Positions 1 to 8,203 of a stretch of DNA of 15,458 nt are shown one piece after another. How positions within the stretch are numbered: position 1 is the first letter of the stretch; each line of letters starts with the position of its first letter. The stretch covers positions 1-15,458 of the forward strand of contig WQWD01000021.1 in the NCBI GenBank assembly GCA_009785545.1, written 5' to 3'. The notes under the pieces were generated by a model. The model was not told where the DNA came from and did no database searches. It saw only the letters and a program-made list of their open reading frames with translations. Source of the DNA: Treponema sp. GTDB taxonomy: Bacteria > Spirochaetota > Spirochaetia > Treponematales > Breznakiellaceae. The position numbers and the translations under genes are program-made.

Positions 1-722
1 GATGAAACTCCGGCAATACACGCATATTTTGCATAATTTTTCCAGATTCCCTTTCTTGACAGGCGTTTTCCGCTTCTTCCAATAAAAAGAGCTGTACTTT
101 TATTTAGACCCTGCGATAAATTGGATCTGGCGGAACAAAGATATTGTTTTAATTGATCCGCAGCTTCCGTTCCAAACAACACAATCCGTTCTTTATCGCC
201 TTTTCCTCTGACTATGGCAATGCCGCTGTTTAAATCAATGTCATGAATATTTAAATTGACAGTTTCACTCACACGCAGCCCTGCGGAATAAATCAGCTCG
301 AAAATACTTTTATCGCGGCGTCCAAGATCAGTATTGACATCAATTTTATCTAAAAGCATTTCAATTATTTCTTTATCCATAACATCGGGAAGATACGCTC
401 TTCGTTTTGGAATTTCAAGCGCTAAAGCAGGATTATGTTTAATTAACTTTTCGTCTTCGGCGAATCTAAAAAATGATCTTAAAGCAGAAATCGCTTTGGC
501 GACAGATCTTGCATCAAGATTGTCTATTTTGTTTCGCTTAACGATATAATCACACAGAATACCCGTATTAACATTGGAAAGAAGTATATTTTTTTCTTCG
601 ATAAAGCCCAAAAAGCTGCCAATCTCAAAACGATAACATTCTTTTGTTAAAATGCTGCGTCTTTCAACGGCGACGAGGCGGGAACAATACTTTTTTAAAA
701 GAACCTTTTCGGACTTTATCAA
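1..722 (-). CDS. xerC: Xer-type tyrosine recombinase, C-terminus cut by window edge
   Basis: This is a tyrosine site-specific recombinase of the XerC/XerD type, the family that resolves chromosome dimers at dif during division. About 240 residues are visible. Residues 1-100 form the SAM-like N-terminal core-binding domain. The catalytic domain follows, with the first catalytic Arg in SAGLRVSE (R150) and the beta-hairpin Lys in RGKGDKER (K174). The HxLRH box and the Tyr nucleophile should lie beyond the left edge. I chose the TTG at 722 as start because an in-frame stop lies just upstream and GGAGAG sits 5 nt before it; no ATG is available. The gene follows ftsZ after 69 nt and may be read from the same transcript through the hairpin at 744-794. 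XerC and XerD cannot be told apart from this fragment, and a phage-type integrase is unlikely given the length and context. Confidence 0.85.
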   Translation of the reverse strand, partial: MIKSEKVLLKKYCSRLVAVERRSILTKECYRFEIGSFLGFIEEKNILLSNVNTGILCDYIVKRNKIDNLDARSVAKAISALRSFFRFAEDEKLIKHNPALALEIPKRRAYLPDVMDKEIIEMLLDKIDVNTDLGRRDKSIFELIYSAGLRVSETVNLNIHDIDLNSGIAIVRGKGDKERIVLFGTEAADQLKQYLCSARSNLSQGLNKSTALFIGRSGKRLSRKGIWKNYAKYACIAGVS

Positions 723-743
723 ATCATCTCTCCATTAAAACCG

Positions 744-794
744 TAATTAGTGTCTGTCCATAAAGTCGGTTACTCTACGGACAGACTCTAATTA
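744..794 (-). repeat. 51-nt near-perfect inverted repeat / RNA hairpin at the ftsZ stop codon
   Basis: On the minus strand the arms are TAATTAGAGTCTGTCC (794-779) and GGACAGACACTAATTA (759-744), 16 bp with one A-A mismatch. The 19 nt between them pair further (GTAGAGT with ACTTTAT, two G-U pairs), leaving a five-base loop AACCG. This gives a stem of about 23 bp whose first three bases are the ftsZ UAA codon. Only a short T4 follows some nt later, so it is not a canonical intrinsic terminator. The G-U pairs favour an RNA structure in the ftsZ-sense transcript. It could act as a processing site or attenuator between ftsZ and the recombinase, or be a miniature palindromic transposable element. 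It occurs once in this window. Confidence 0.75.
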
Positions 795-2135
795 ATCCGA
801 ATTTGTCATTTCCTTTCCGGGGTTAATTTCTTTTGAATAATTATATTTTCTTATCACAGAAGGAATATCCAATTTTTCTAAATCATCATGTTCACGAAGC
901 GGCAAATAATCAAAATAATCGCTTTTTTTATTTTCCAGATTCAGATTCTGCCCGTCATATTCATAAGATATTTCCAGTGATTTTTCTTTTTCCTGAGTAA
1001 TTTTTTCAGATTTGGTTTCCTTAAAACCTGTAGCAATTACAGTTACCTGAATATCATTATTTAATTCAGGGTCTTTTCGAATACCATGTATCAAATTTAC
1101 ATCCGGGTGACATTTTTCTCTAATGGAATTAACAATGTTATTTATTTCCACTAACGTCATATCTTCGGGTCCTGCGATAATGACAAGCACTCCCGACGCT
1201 CCGTCTATGCCGGTATCTTCCAAAAGCGGATTATCAACGGCTTCTTTTACCGCATCCATTGCCCTGTTTTCACCTGTTCCAAGACCAATTCCCATAAGAG
1301 CGTCGCCTTTGCCTTTCATGATAGTTCTGACATCCGCGAAATCTGTGTTTTTAAAACCTGTTTTGGTAATACATTCGGAAATGCCTTTAACCGCACGACA
1401 TAAAATTTCATCAGCCTTTTCATAAGCTTTATCATAAGTTGTTTTATTATCAATTACTTTAAACAAATGCTGGTTTGGAATAATGATAATAGTATCGACA
1501 ACTTCCTTTAGTCTTGCTATTCCCTTTTTTGCCTGAATCATTCTGAATTCAGCTTCAAACTCAAACGGAGTGGTAACAATAGCTACTGTAAGAGCGTTTT
1601 GTTCCATTGCAACTTGAGCAATAACCGGAGCTGAGCCCGTTCCGGTGCCTCCTCCCATACCGGCTGTAATAAAAACCATGTGAGCGCCTTTTAAAACTTC
1701 AGCAATCGCATCTTTATCTTCCATAGCCGCTTTTTCTCCTACTTCAGGATTACCACCAGCTCCCCAACCGCCGGTAATTTTGCTGCCAATTTGGACTCTT
1801 ACATCAGCTTTGCTTTTCATGTAAAGGTCTTGAATGTCCGTATTTACCGCGATGAATTCGACACCTGATAAACCCGCTTTCATCATGCGGTTTAGGGCAT
1901 TTGACCCGCCGCCGCCTGCGGAAACAACTTTGATTACAGCCGGAACAATTTCTTTAGAAAATTTGTTTTTTGAATTTAAATTTTCAGATAACTGTTCTTC
2001 GAAAGTTTCTTTGTCGTTGACCGAAACTACTTTCAGAGATGTCTGCAAAGGCATTTCCTGAGGTTTAAACTGATAAACCTGCTGACTTAAATCCTGCTGC
2101 GTGTTTGGTACTTCATGTACCGCTAAAACTTTCAT
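792..2135 (-). CDS. ftsZ: Cell division GTPase FtsZ
   Basis: FtsZ is the tubulin-like GTPase that polymerises into the Z-ring and scaffolds the divisome. The globular core begins only at about residue 66 (VIKVVSAGGGGSNALNRM), so there is an N-terminal extension of some 60 residues. The tubulin signature GGGTGTGSAP is at 161-170 and the catalytic T7 loop NTDFAD at 263-268. A variable, charged linker runs from about 375 to 415. The C-terminal peptide is LDIPSVIRK (422-430), the usual docking site for FtsA and other partners, followed by an unusual tail of about 17 residues. GITGG-type variation is seen in the T3 loop (TGGWGAGGNPEVG, 121-133), where families usually have R/K-G-L-G. The start is supported by GGAGGGGG 5-6 nt upstream. 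It lies 53 nt after ftsA in the same operon. Confidence 0.97.
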   Translation of the reverse strand: MKVLAVHEVPNTQQDLSQQVYQFKPQEMPLQTSLKVVSVNDKETFEEQLSENLNSKNKFSKEIVPAVIKVVSAGGGGSNALNRMMKAGLSGVEFIAVNTDIQDLYMKSKADVRVQIGSKITGGWGAGGNPEVGEKAAMEDKDAIAEVLKGAHMVFITAGMGGGTGTGSAPVIAQVAMEQNALTVAIVTTPFEFEAEFRMIQAKKGIARLKEVVDTIIIIPNQHLFKVIDNKTTYDKAYEKADEILCRAVKGISECITKTGFKNTDFADVRTIMKGKGDALMGIGLGTGENRAMDAVKEAVDNPLLEDTGIDGASGVLVIIAGPEDMTLVEINNIVNSIREKCHPDVNLIHGIRKDPELNNDIQVTVIATGFKETKSEKITQEKEKSLEISYEYDGQNLNLENKKSDYFDYLPLREHDDLEKLDIPSVIRKYNYSKEINPGKEMTNSD

Positions 2136-2188
2136 AAATTTCCCCCTCCAAATATGTTTAAATGATATCCGACTATTTTGTCAGATTA

Positions 2189-3451
2189 TCAGTTAAATTC
2201 TTTTATCCAAGATCCAATTTTCCTGAATATATTAAGTTTTTCTCCAAAACGTGAATCAGAATCATTTTCATTTATTTCCGATCCTGATCTTTTTTCGCCT
2301 TCCAATGCCAAGCCAATTACAGCCGCATACGAAGGCGTTCTGTACTCTTCTACAAGCCCGGAAAATTCCGGTCTTTGCAAAGGACTACCCAATCTTGCGG
2401 GCAGCTTTAAAATACTATTAGCAAGTTCTACAGTGCCTGCCAATTGACAACCACCGCCTGTTATTACAACCCCTCCGCCAAGCGGACGCAAAAGATTAAG
2501 CGTATCAATGTGCTGTTTGACCATTTTAAAAATTTCTTCCATTCTGGGTTTGATGATTGTCAGAATATGAGAACGAGGAATGGACATCGGAGGCCGCCCT
2601 CCAACACCAGGGATGAGAACGGTCTCTTTGCCGTCCATCATTGTTTCCCAGCAGCACCCGCTTTCGATTTTAATTTTTTCCGCATTTTCCGCAGAAATAT
2701 TTTTTACTATGGATATATCACTTGTAACCTGCGTTCCTCCAACCGGAATCGAAAATGTAGAATACGGGCTGCCGTCAACATAAATCAATGTATCGGTTGT
2801 TCCTCCGCCAATGTCGATTAACACAACGCCAAGTTCCATTTCTTCGGGAGTGAGAATAGCACGTCCTGCCGAAAGAGTCTGCAAAATAAGATCGTTAACT
2901 CTAAGTCCGGCGCGATTTACACATTTGATCAAATTTTGAGCACCGGTAGCAGTACAAGTAATTATGTGAACATCGGATTCAAGGCGCACTCCAATCATAT
3001 CAATCGGATTTTTAATACCTTTTTGATCATCTACTTTAAATTGCTGAGGGATAACTTCGAGTATTTGTTTGTCGGCCGGTATCTGAACAGCCTTTGCGGC
3101 TTCTATTACCCGCTCAATGTCCTCTTCTCCGATTTCTCTGTCTCTGGTATTTCTCTTTTTTCCCGTAATGCCTACTACACCGCGTGAGTTAAGCGCGGCA
3201 ATATGACTGCCTCCAATTCCAACCCAGCAGTCGGTAATATCAAGCCCGCTCATCATTTCAGCATCTTCTATCACTGCTTTTATCGCACGGACAGTAGCTT
3301 CGATATTTACGACAACGCCTCTTCGTAATCCGGTAGACGGCCTTACCGCACTGCCGATTATTTTCAAACATCCTTCATCGTCTGTTTCGCAGACAATAGC
3401 TCTGACATACGTAGAGCCAATATCCAGTGACGTAATTATTCTGTTATCCAT
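2189..3451 (-). CDS. ftsA: Cell division protein FtsA
   Basis: FtsA is the actin-fold ATPase that tethers FtsZ filaments to the membrane and signals to the periplasmic divisome. The length of 420 residues is normal for the family. Visible motifs are phosphate-1 DIGST (10-14), phosphate-2 LIDIGGGTTDT (211-221) and the adenosine motif VITGGGCQL (329-337). The FtsA-specific 1C subdomain occupies roughly 85-165. The last 18 residues (GEKLNIFRKIGSWIKEFN) form a plausible amphipathic membrane-targeting helix, as expected. AGGGG lies 6 nt before the ATG. The gene sits 24 nt after ftsQ and 53 nt before ftsZ, the classic ftsQ-ftsA-ftsZ order. Confidence 0.97.
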   Translation of the reverse strand: MDNRIITSLDIGSTYVRAIVCETDDEGCLKIIGSAVRPSTGLRRGVVVNIEATVRAIKAVIEDAEMMSGLDITDCWVGIGGSHIAALNSRGVVGITGKKRNTRDREIGEEDIERVIEAAKAVQIPADKQILEVIPQQFKVDDQKGIKNPIDMIGVRLESDVHIITCTATGAQNLIKCVNRAGLRVNDLILQTLSAGRAILTPEEMELGVVLIDIGGGTTDTLIYVDGSPYSTFSIPVGGTQVTSDISIVKNISAENAEKIKIESGCCWETMMDGKETVLIPGVGGRPPMSIPRSHILTIIKPRMEEIFKMVKQHIDTLNLLRPLGGGVVITGGGCQLAGTVELANSILKLPARLGSPLQRPEFSGLVEEYRTPSYAAVIGLALEGEKRSGSEINENDSDSRFGEKLNIFRKIGSWIKEFN

Positions 3452-3475
3452 GACAACCCCTGTTTATCAAGATGA

Positions 3476-4303
3476 TTACCCTCTTACGGTGTATGACGCC
3501 ATACCCGACCTAAAATCTATTTCCTGCGGTTTTTGGCTGTCAGCCGAAAACACATTAAGCATAACCAGCATATACCTTAACTTATTTTCTGTTAAATTGT
3601 TTTCTACCCTTACTCTTATCGGACTGTGAACAGGGAAAAGCACAAGTTCAAATCCCTGCCATGCTTTACGTTCGATTCGTATTTCAGAAATAGCTGATAA
3701 CAATTCAGGTGAATTTAATGCCAACTCGCCGAGAGATGCCATCAAAGGAACAAGCGCATCAGGTAAACGAGTATTCAAGCGAGGATTATCGATTCCTGAA
3801 ATCACGGGAAGTGAAGAAAGCTCTCCTGCTGTCATATCTTGCGCATTAGCTATTTTAAAAAACACACCATTTCTGTCAATAAGCAGCGGCACTTGCGAAG
3901 CTCCAAAATTTGTCAATGTAACAGCGGCCGGCCGGCGAGGAATTAAAAAAATTGATAATTGATCCGGAAACCGTCTTGTTACAATCGCCGATTCAACTAA
4001 TACATGGGCAGACAAGACTCTTTGTATTTCAGCGGTGTTAACTGAAGCAAAAGAAGCGCGATCCCCAATTCCGGCAAGAGCGAGTATTTCGGAACGTTCA
4101 AGCCCGGAAAATCCGTGAACTTCGATTGTGGCAAGCGGAACAAACGGGCTTACGCCGAAAAGCCAGATAACTTGAGCGAGCAAAATAAAAGCGGCAATAA
4201 TTAATAATTTTTTTAATCCTTTTTCTATTTTTCTTGAGGATTTATCTTTTTCTGAAACTTCTTGATATGTCTCATAATCTGCCTGTGAATAGTAATTACT
4301 CAT
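3476..4303 (-). CDS. ftsQ: Cell division protein FtsQ/DivIB
   Basis: FtsQ is a bitopic membrane protein that joins FtsL and FtsB and controls septal FtsW-FtsI activity. The protein has 275 residues. It has a charged cytoplasmic N-terminus (1-31), one membrane helix at about 32-52 (LLIIAAFILLAQVIWLFGV), and a POTRA domain at about 57-123 beginning ATIEVHGFSGLERSEIL. A beta-rich FtsQ domain runs to the C-terminus. The ATG overlaps the ftsW stop by 8 nt (ATGAGTAA), with GGGAG 7 nt upstream inside ftsW, so translation is probably coupled. Identification rests on topology, the POTRA pattern and position between ftsW and ftsA, since this family diverges strongly. Confidence 0.92.
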   Translation of the reverse strand: MSNYYSQADYETYQEVSEKDKSSRKIEKGLKKLLIIAAFILLAQVIWLFGVSPFVPLATIEVHGFSGLERSEILALAGIGDRASFASVNTAEIQRVLSAHVLVESAIVTRRFPDQLSIFLIPRRPAAVTLTNFGASQVPLLIDRNGVFFKIANAQDMTAGELSSLPVISGIDNPRLNTRLPDALVPLMASLGELALNSPELLSAISEIRIERKAWQGFELVLFPVHSPIRVRVENNLTENKLRYMLVMLNVFSADSQKPQEIDFRSGMASYTVRG

Positions 4304-5447
4304 CTCCAGTCTCCCAGCTCCCTTTAGGAATTTTCAAATTGGTCTTTGCTACGTTGGCTATCAAACCGGCGCATATTAAAGTTGTAATAAGTGAAGAACC
4401 TCCGGCGGAAAAGAACGGAAGCGGAATTCCGGTTGCCGGAAGCGCTCCTGATACAACGCCGATATTAAGCAGCATTTGTGTTATAACCATTGTTGTTAAT
4501 CCTGCCGCCAATAATTTCTTAAACAAAGTATCGCTGTTCCAAGCTGTCCTGTATCCAAAGTACGCAAAAGCCGCAAACAGCACGAAAAACAAAATTATTC
4601 CCAAAAACCCGGTTTCTTCGACATATGCGCTAAAGATAAAATCAGAATGAACTTCGGGAATACTTGATACTTTGCGTATTCCTTCCCCGATACCTAACCC
4701 AAAAAAACCGCTTGAAACAATTGTCTGCCGGCTGGCGCTTACCTGAAAACCGGCTCCAAGAGGATCCCATTCAGGCCTGAAAAAACTCAATACCCGGATA
4801 ACTCTGTGTTCTCTCGTAAAAATCAAAAGCATGGAAATTGGAACAATCATCCCAATAGCCATTAAAAAATAACGCAAAGGCATTCCGGCAAGGAAGATGA
4901 TTATAATTGCGTTAAACGCAATAAAAACTGCCGTAGAAAAATTATTTTGAAAATTAATTAAAGTAAAAAATATACTTGTTACAATAATCGGAGGAAGAAC
5001 ACCGGAAAAGAAATTGTCAAAGGTTAAATGTTTCTTGTCAAGCAAGTGAGCCAGATACAGGGGAAGCGCAAATTTGACAAATTCTGACGGCTGATAAGTC
5101 ATTGAAAAAACTTCAATCCAGCGTGACGCGCCGTAACGTTCAACCCCGATACCCGGAACAAAAGTTAATCCGCACAAAAAAGCCGCAATTAAAACAAGCG
5201 TCAGCGAATGTTTTCTTAAAAAATCCAGTTTTATATTTGAAAACACAAAAAATAACACAATTCCAATAGCGGCAAAAATTAACTGCCTGGTAATCAGGTG
5301 ATTGCCGTTGTTAAATACACGCTGCGCAAAAGCATAAGATGCAGAATACAAAGAAACAAGACCTGTTCCCAATAACAGGATGACAGATAAATAAAAGAGA
5401 TGTAATATTTTCTGACCTTGTATTCTTTCTACATCAAAATGATACAT
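4296..5447 (-). CDS. ftsW: SEDS peptidoglycan glycosyltransferase FtsW
   Basis: FtsW polymerises lipid II into septal glycan strands together with a class B PBP. The 383 residues contain about ten hydrophobic segments, as in SEDS proteins. Family hallmarks are RWIEVFSMTYQPSEFVK (109-125), the loop SSIPEVHSDFIFS (261-273) whose D269 matches the conserved catalytic Asp of FtsW/RodA, and the signature GALPATGIPLPFFSAGGSSL (334-353). FtsW is preferred over RodA because of its position inside the dcw cluster between mraY and ftsQ. AGGA, which overlaps the mraY stop codon, lies 7 nt before the ATG. No ftsI (PBP3) gene is present nearby, so the partner transpeptidase must be encoded elsewhere. Confidence 0.95.
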   Translation of the reverse strand: MYHFDVERIQGQKILHLFYLSVILLLGTGLVSLYSASYAFAQRVFNNGNHLITRQLIFAAIGIVLFFVFSNIKLDFLRKHSLTLVLIAAFLCGLTFVPGIGVERYGASRWIEVFSMTYQPSEFVKFALPLYLAHLLDKKHLTFDNFFSGVLPPIIVTSIFFTLINFQNNFSTAVFIAFNAIIIIFLAGMPLRYFLMAIGMIVPISMLLIFTREHRVIRVLSFFRPEWDPLGAGFQVSASRQTIVSSGFFGLGIGEGIRKVSSIPEVHSDFIFSAYVEETGFLGIILFFVLFAAFAYFGYRTAWNSDTLFKKLLAAGLTTMVITQMLLNIGVVSGALPATGIPLPFFSAGGSSLITTLICAGLIANVAKTNLKIPKGSWETGDE

Positions 5448-5456
5448 TATATTTTC

Positions 5457-6536
5457 CTATTGAATCCTTAAAGTTGATAAAGCGATCAGCGCAAAAAGCC
5501 CCCCGAGGATCCAGAAGCGAACCACTATGCGGGACTCTGGCCATCCCATAGCTTCAAAAGCATGATGCATGGGAGACATTAAAAAAACCCGTTTTTTCCA
5601 CAATTTATAACATACTACTTGGATTACTACAGACGCTATTTCCAAAATAAAAACGCCACCAATTATGAAAATTAAAATTTCTTTTTTGATTAGAAGCGAA
5701 ATAACAGCTACAACAGCGCCCAAAGCCAAACTCCCGACATCTCCCATAAAAACCTCTGCCGGATGAGCGTTAAACCAAAGAAAACCTACACAAGCCCCTG
5801 CTATAGCAAAACAAAACACCGCAAGTTCTCCGGCTCCGGGAATATGAGGAATCCCCAGATATGCCGCAAAATCTACGCGCCCTGTGATGTAAGCCAGAAT
5901 TCCCAATGTTAAAAAAACAATTATTAAAAGTCCTGAAAGCAGACCGTCCAAGCCGTCAGTTATATTAACTGCGTTAGATTCCCCGACTACAAGTAATACA
6001 GCGAATGGAATCCACACCCACATCATGTCCAAAACAGGTTCTCTGAAAAACGGAACATAAAGAGCTGTAGTGATTTCATCGCCTGTAAAATAAATAATTA
6101 ATACAGTGATAATTGCGGCGATAAACTGCAAAAGAAGCTTGGCTTTTGCGGAAAGACCTGCCGAATTATGACGTTTTATTTTAAGGTAATCATCGATAAA
6201 ACCAATTACGGCAAACGATAAAAACGCCCCCATCGTAATCCATATTGTTTTATTTTGCAAATCTCCCCAAAACAGCATGGATATTACCACAGAAAAAACA
6301 ATTAATATCCCGCCCATTGTCGGAGTTCCGGCTTTAACCAAATGCGTTTTGGGTCCGTCTTCACGAATATTCTGCCCCACTTTTAATTTCCGTAATTTAC
6401 CGATTACTTTGCCGCCGAATATAACACAAATCAAAAGAGTGGTTAAAGCGGCAAAAGTAGCACGGAAAGTAAGAAAAGAAACCAAGCGAAACGGAGAAAA
6501 GAATCCGTATAGATAATCAAAAAAATAATTAAGCAT
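5457..6536 (-). CDS. mraY: Phospho-MurNAc-pentapeptide translocase MraY
   Basis: MraY transfers phospho-MurNAc-pentapeptide from UDP to undecaprenyl phosphate, making lipid I at the inner membrane. The protein has 359 residues and about ten membrane helices. Active-site motifs are visible: GFIDDYLK with D115 and D116, the substrate motif SNAVNITDGLDGL (187-199), and NAHPAEVFMGDVGS (256-269) with D266. The loop that is normally HHHxE reads SPMHHAFE here, so H324 and H325 are kept but the third His is Ala326 (codon GCT); the remainder, MGWPE, is normal. The start overlaps murF by 8 nt (ATGCTTAA), with GGGAGG 5 nt upstream. In many bacteria murD follows mraY; here ftsW does. Confidence 0.96.
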   Translation of the reverse strand: MLNYFFDYLYGFFSPFRLVSFLTFRATFAALTTLLICVIFGGKVIGKLRKLKVGQNIREDGPKTHLVKAGTPTMGGILIVFSVVISMLFWGDLQNKTIWITMGAFLSFAVIGFIDDYLKIKRHNSAGLSAKAKLLLQFIAAIITVLIIYFTGDEITTALYVPFFREPVLDMMWVWIPFAVLLVVGESNAVNITDGLDGLLSGLLIIVFLTLGILAYITGRVDFAAYLGIPHIPGAGELAVFCFAIAGACVGFLWFNAHPAEVFMGDVGSLALGAVVAVISLLIKKEILIFIIGGVFILEIASVVIQVVCYKLWKKRVFLMSPMHHAFEAMGWPESRIVVRFWILGGLFALIALSTLRIQ

Positions 6537-7920
6537 TACTGCCTCCCGTTAACATTGAAGATAATCTTTCCAGTTCACAGGAGCGTGAGCCTTTTAAAAG
6601 AACAAGATCGCCTGTTTGCACATAACGATCGAGCGCCAAAGACAGAGTTTCCATATCATTTGTATGAAAAAACTGTTTGTTGTTATTAGCAAGGGCTTCG
6701 GCAGCGCTTTCAATTTCCCTGCCAAACAAATAAATAAAGTCTGCTTTTGATTCTGCCAAAAGTTCTCCTAATCTGAAATGTTCGCTTTTTGAACGTTCCC
6801 CTAATTCAAGCATATCGCCCAGAACATATATTTTTCTTTGCGGACATTCAACAGAATCGCAAAACTCAATGCTTTTAATCATTGATTCGGGATTTGCGTT
6901 ATAACAGTCACGTATAACAGTAGTTCGCCCTTCGATTATTTCCAGTCTGCCAAAAAGCGGCTTTACCGACTCTAACCCCTGTTTTATCGCTTTATCGCTT
7001 ACAGGAATTTCTTTTGCAATCGCAATGGCTGCCATAGCGTTGGCTAAATTATGTTTTCCGCCAAGCCTAAAATGTATTTTTTCGCCCGCCCAAGAAATTT
7101 CGGTTCCGTTAAGGCCTAAACTTTTTGCTCCTTCAAATTCTTTAAAACATTCAGCGCCGTAAAATTTAACATTTCCCGTAACACCTAAAGAGAGCCGGTC
7201 AGCATAACTGTCGTGTTTGGGAATTAAAGCGGTATCGTTATCTGTAAGATATTTAAAAATAGATTTTTTTTCGTTAAAGATTCCTTCCTGTGTGCCGAAG
7301 AATTCGATATGGGCAGTTCCTATGCCTGTAATTAAAGCGATGTTTGGTTTAAGAATACCTGTGATTTCGGCGATTTCGCCGGGTCTGTTCATGCCAAGCT
7401 CAAAAACTCCGACTTCATGTTCGGCTCTGATCTCAAAAGCGGAAAGCGGATGTCCCGTGTCTGAATTAAGATTTCCTTTATTCATAACCGTATTTTTTTC
7501 GCAGGATATAATTGCAGAGGTGATTTCTTTTGTAGTAGTTTTTCCGTTAGAACCGGTTATTCCTATTTTTTTTAACTTGTCAAATTTTTTGACATAAATC
7601 GCGGCTGATTCCTGTAAACCTTTTAAAGAATTATCAACAACGATTAATTGTTTATTCATTTTTTCAGCGAGATTAACAAGATCAAAATTTATTAATTTTG
7701 ATGATTCTACAACTGCCGCGGCAGCTCCGGATTTAAAAGCATCGGCGACAAATTTGTGTCCGTCACTTGACGAGCCTAAAAGAGCAAAGAAAAGAGAGCC
7801 TTCCTTTACGTTACGCGAATCAATCGCCACGGAAGAAAAACCTTTTTCATTTGAAAACGAAATATGCCGGACTCCCAAAGAGGCAGCCAGTTCATCAAAA
7901 CCCAACAGGCTAGTATTCAT
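6529..7920 (-). CDS. murF: UDP-N-acetylmuramoyl-tripeptide--D-alanyl-D-alanine ligase MurF
   Basis: MurF adds D-Ala-D-Ala to the UDP-MurNAc-tripeptide in the cytoplasm, giving the MraY substrate. The length of 463 residues is typical. The N-terminal substrate domain includes AIDSR (32-36). The ATP-binding P-loop GITGSNGKTTTKE is at 120-132. The central domain shows FELGMNRPGEI (173-183), the stretch GTAHIEFFGTQEG (201-213) and a following Lys-containing segment where the carbamylated Lys normally lies. The C-terminal domain has RDCYNANPESM, LGDMLELGERS and KGSRSCELERL, all typical of MurF rather than MurC, MurD or MurE. The start overlaps ftsL by 11 nt (ATGAATACTAG), with GGAGAGGGG just upstream. 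murE, its usual neighbour, is absent. Confidence 0.96.
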   Translation of the reverse strand: MNTSLLGFDELAASLGVRHISFSNEKGFSSVAIDSRNVKEGSLFFALLGSSSDGHKFVADAFKSGAAAAVVESSKLINFDLVNLAEKMNKQLIVVDNSLKGLQESAAIYVKKFDKLKKIGITGSNGKTTTKEITSAIISCEKNTVMNKGNLNSDTGHPLSAFEIRAEHEVGVFELGMNRPGEIAEITGILKPNIALITGIGTAHIEFFGTQEGIFNEKKSIFKYLTDNDTALIPKHDSYADRLSLGVTGNVKFYGAECFKEFEGAKSLGLNGTEISWAGEKIHFRLGGKHNLANAMAAIAIAKEIPVSDKAIKQGLESVKPLFGRLEIIEGRTTVIRDCYNANPESMIKSIEFCDSVECPQRKIYVLGDMLELGERSKSEHFRLGELLAESKADFIYLFGREIESAAEALANNNKQFFHTNDMETLSLALDRYVQTGDLVLLKGSRSCELERLSSMLTGGSNA

Positions 7921-8203
7921 GCCCCTCTCCCCCCATTATTCTTACCTGAAGAAAACTTTCAGGCGGCATTTGTATCAGATCGAGCTGGTTTCTGGCAACA
8001 TCGTTTATCCTTTGCGCAGATGAATATTCGGAAATCAAAGCAACAAGCCTTCTGTTACTTTCTATCCACTCTGCTTGAGCCTGTTCCAGCCTGACTAATT
8101 CTCTTGTTAAATTTTGATACCTGTTTGACTGCCATACTAAAAGACCCAAAAATAGCGGAATTGTAACAGCCATAACATAAAGCACAATATATTTTTTAAT
8201 CAT
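7910..8203 (-). CDS. ftsL: FtsL-like small bitopic division protein
   Basis: This 97-residue protein has the architecture of FtsL, which forms a complex with FtsB and FtsQ and activates septal synthesis. A short cytoplasmic MIKK is followed by one membrane helix (about 5-24, IVLYVMAVTIPLFLGLLVW). A probable coiled coil with Leu spacing covers about 28-62, and a short periplasmic tail follows. I start it at the ATG at 8203, not at an upstream in-frame ATG at 8269, because the upstream part lies wholly inside rsmH. The 8203 start also gives the same 8-nt overlap (ATGATTAA) seen at other junctions, with GGGG 3 nt before it. FtsL sequences diverge too much for motifs, so the call rests on size, topology and position between rsmH and murF. 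The usual next gene, ftsI, is missing. Confidence 0.82.
   Translation of the reverse strand: MIKKYIVLYVMAVTIPLFLGLLVWQSNRYQNLTRELVRLEQAQAEWIESNRRLVALISEYSSAQRINDVARNQLDLIQMPPESFLQVRIMGGEGHEY

Noticed and set aside
334..549. Plus-strand open frames over the dcw genes, for example 334-549, 1123-1425 and 2444-2821
   Set aside because: They lie antisense to well-identified genes, have no ribosome-binding sites and give low-complexity translations.
2136..2188. Possible internal promoter between ftsA and ftsZ (GATAAT-like and CTGACA-like words)
   Set aside because: No -35/-10 pair has acceptable spacing; A/T-rich words are expected by chance here.
5551..5571. HHA motif as proof of an inactive MraY
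   Set aside because: All catalytic aspartates and the substrate motifs are intact and the gene is in a functional cluster, so loss of activity is not supported.
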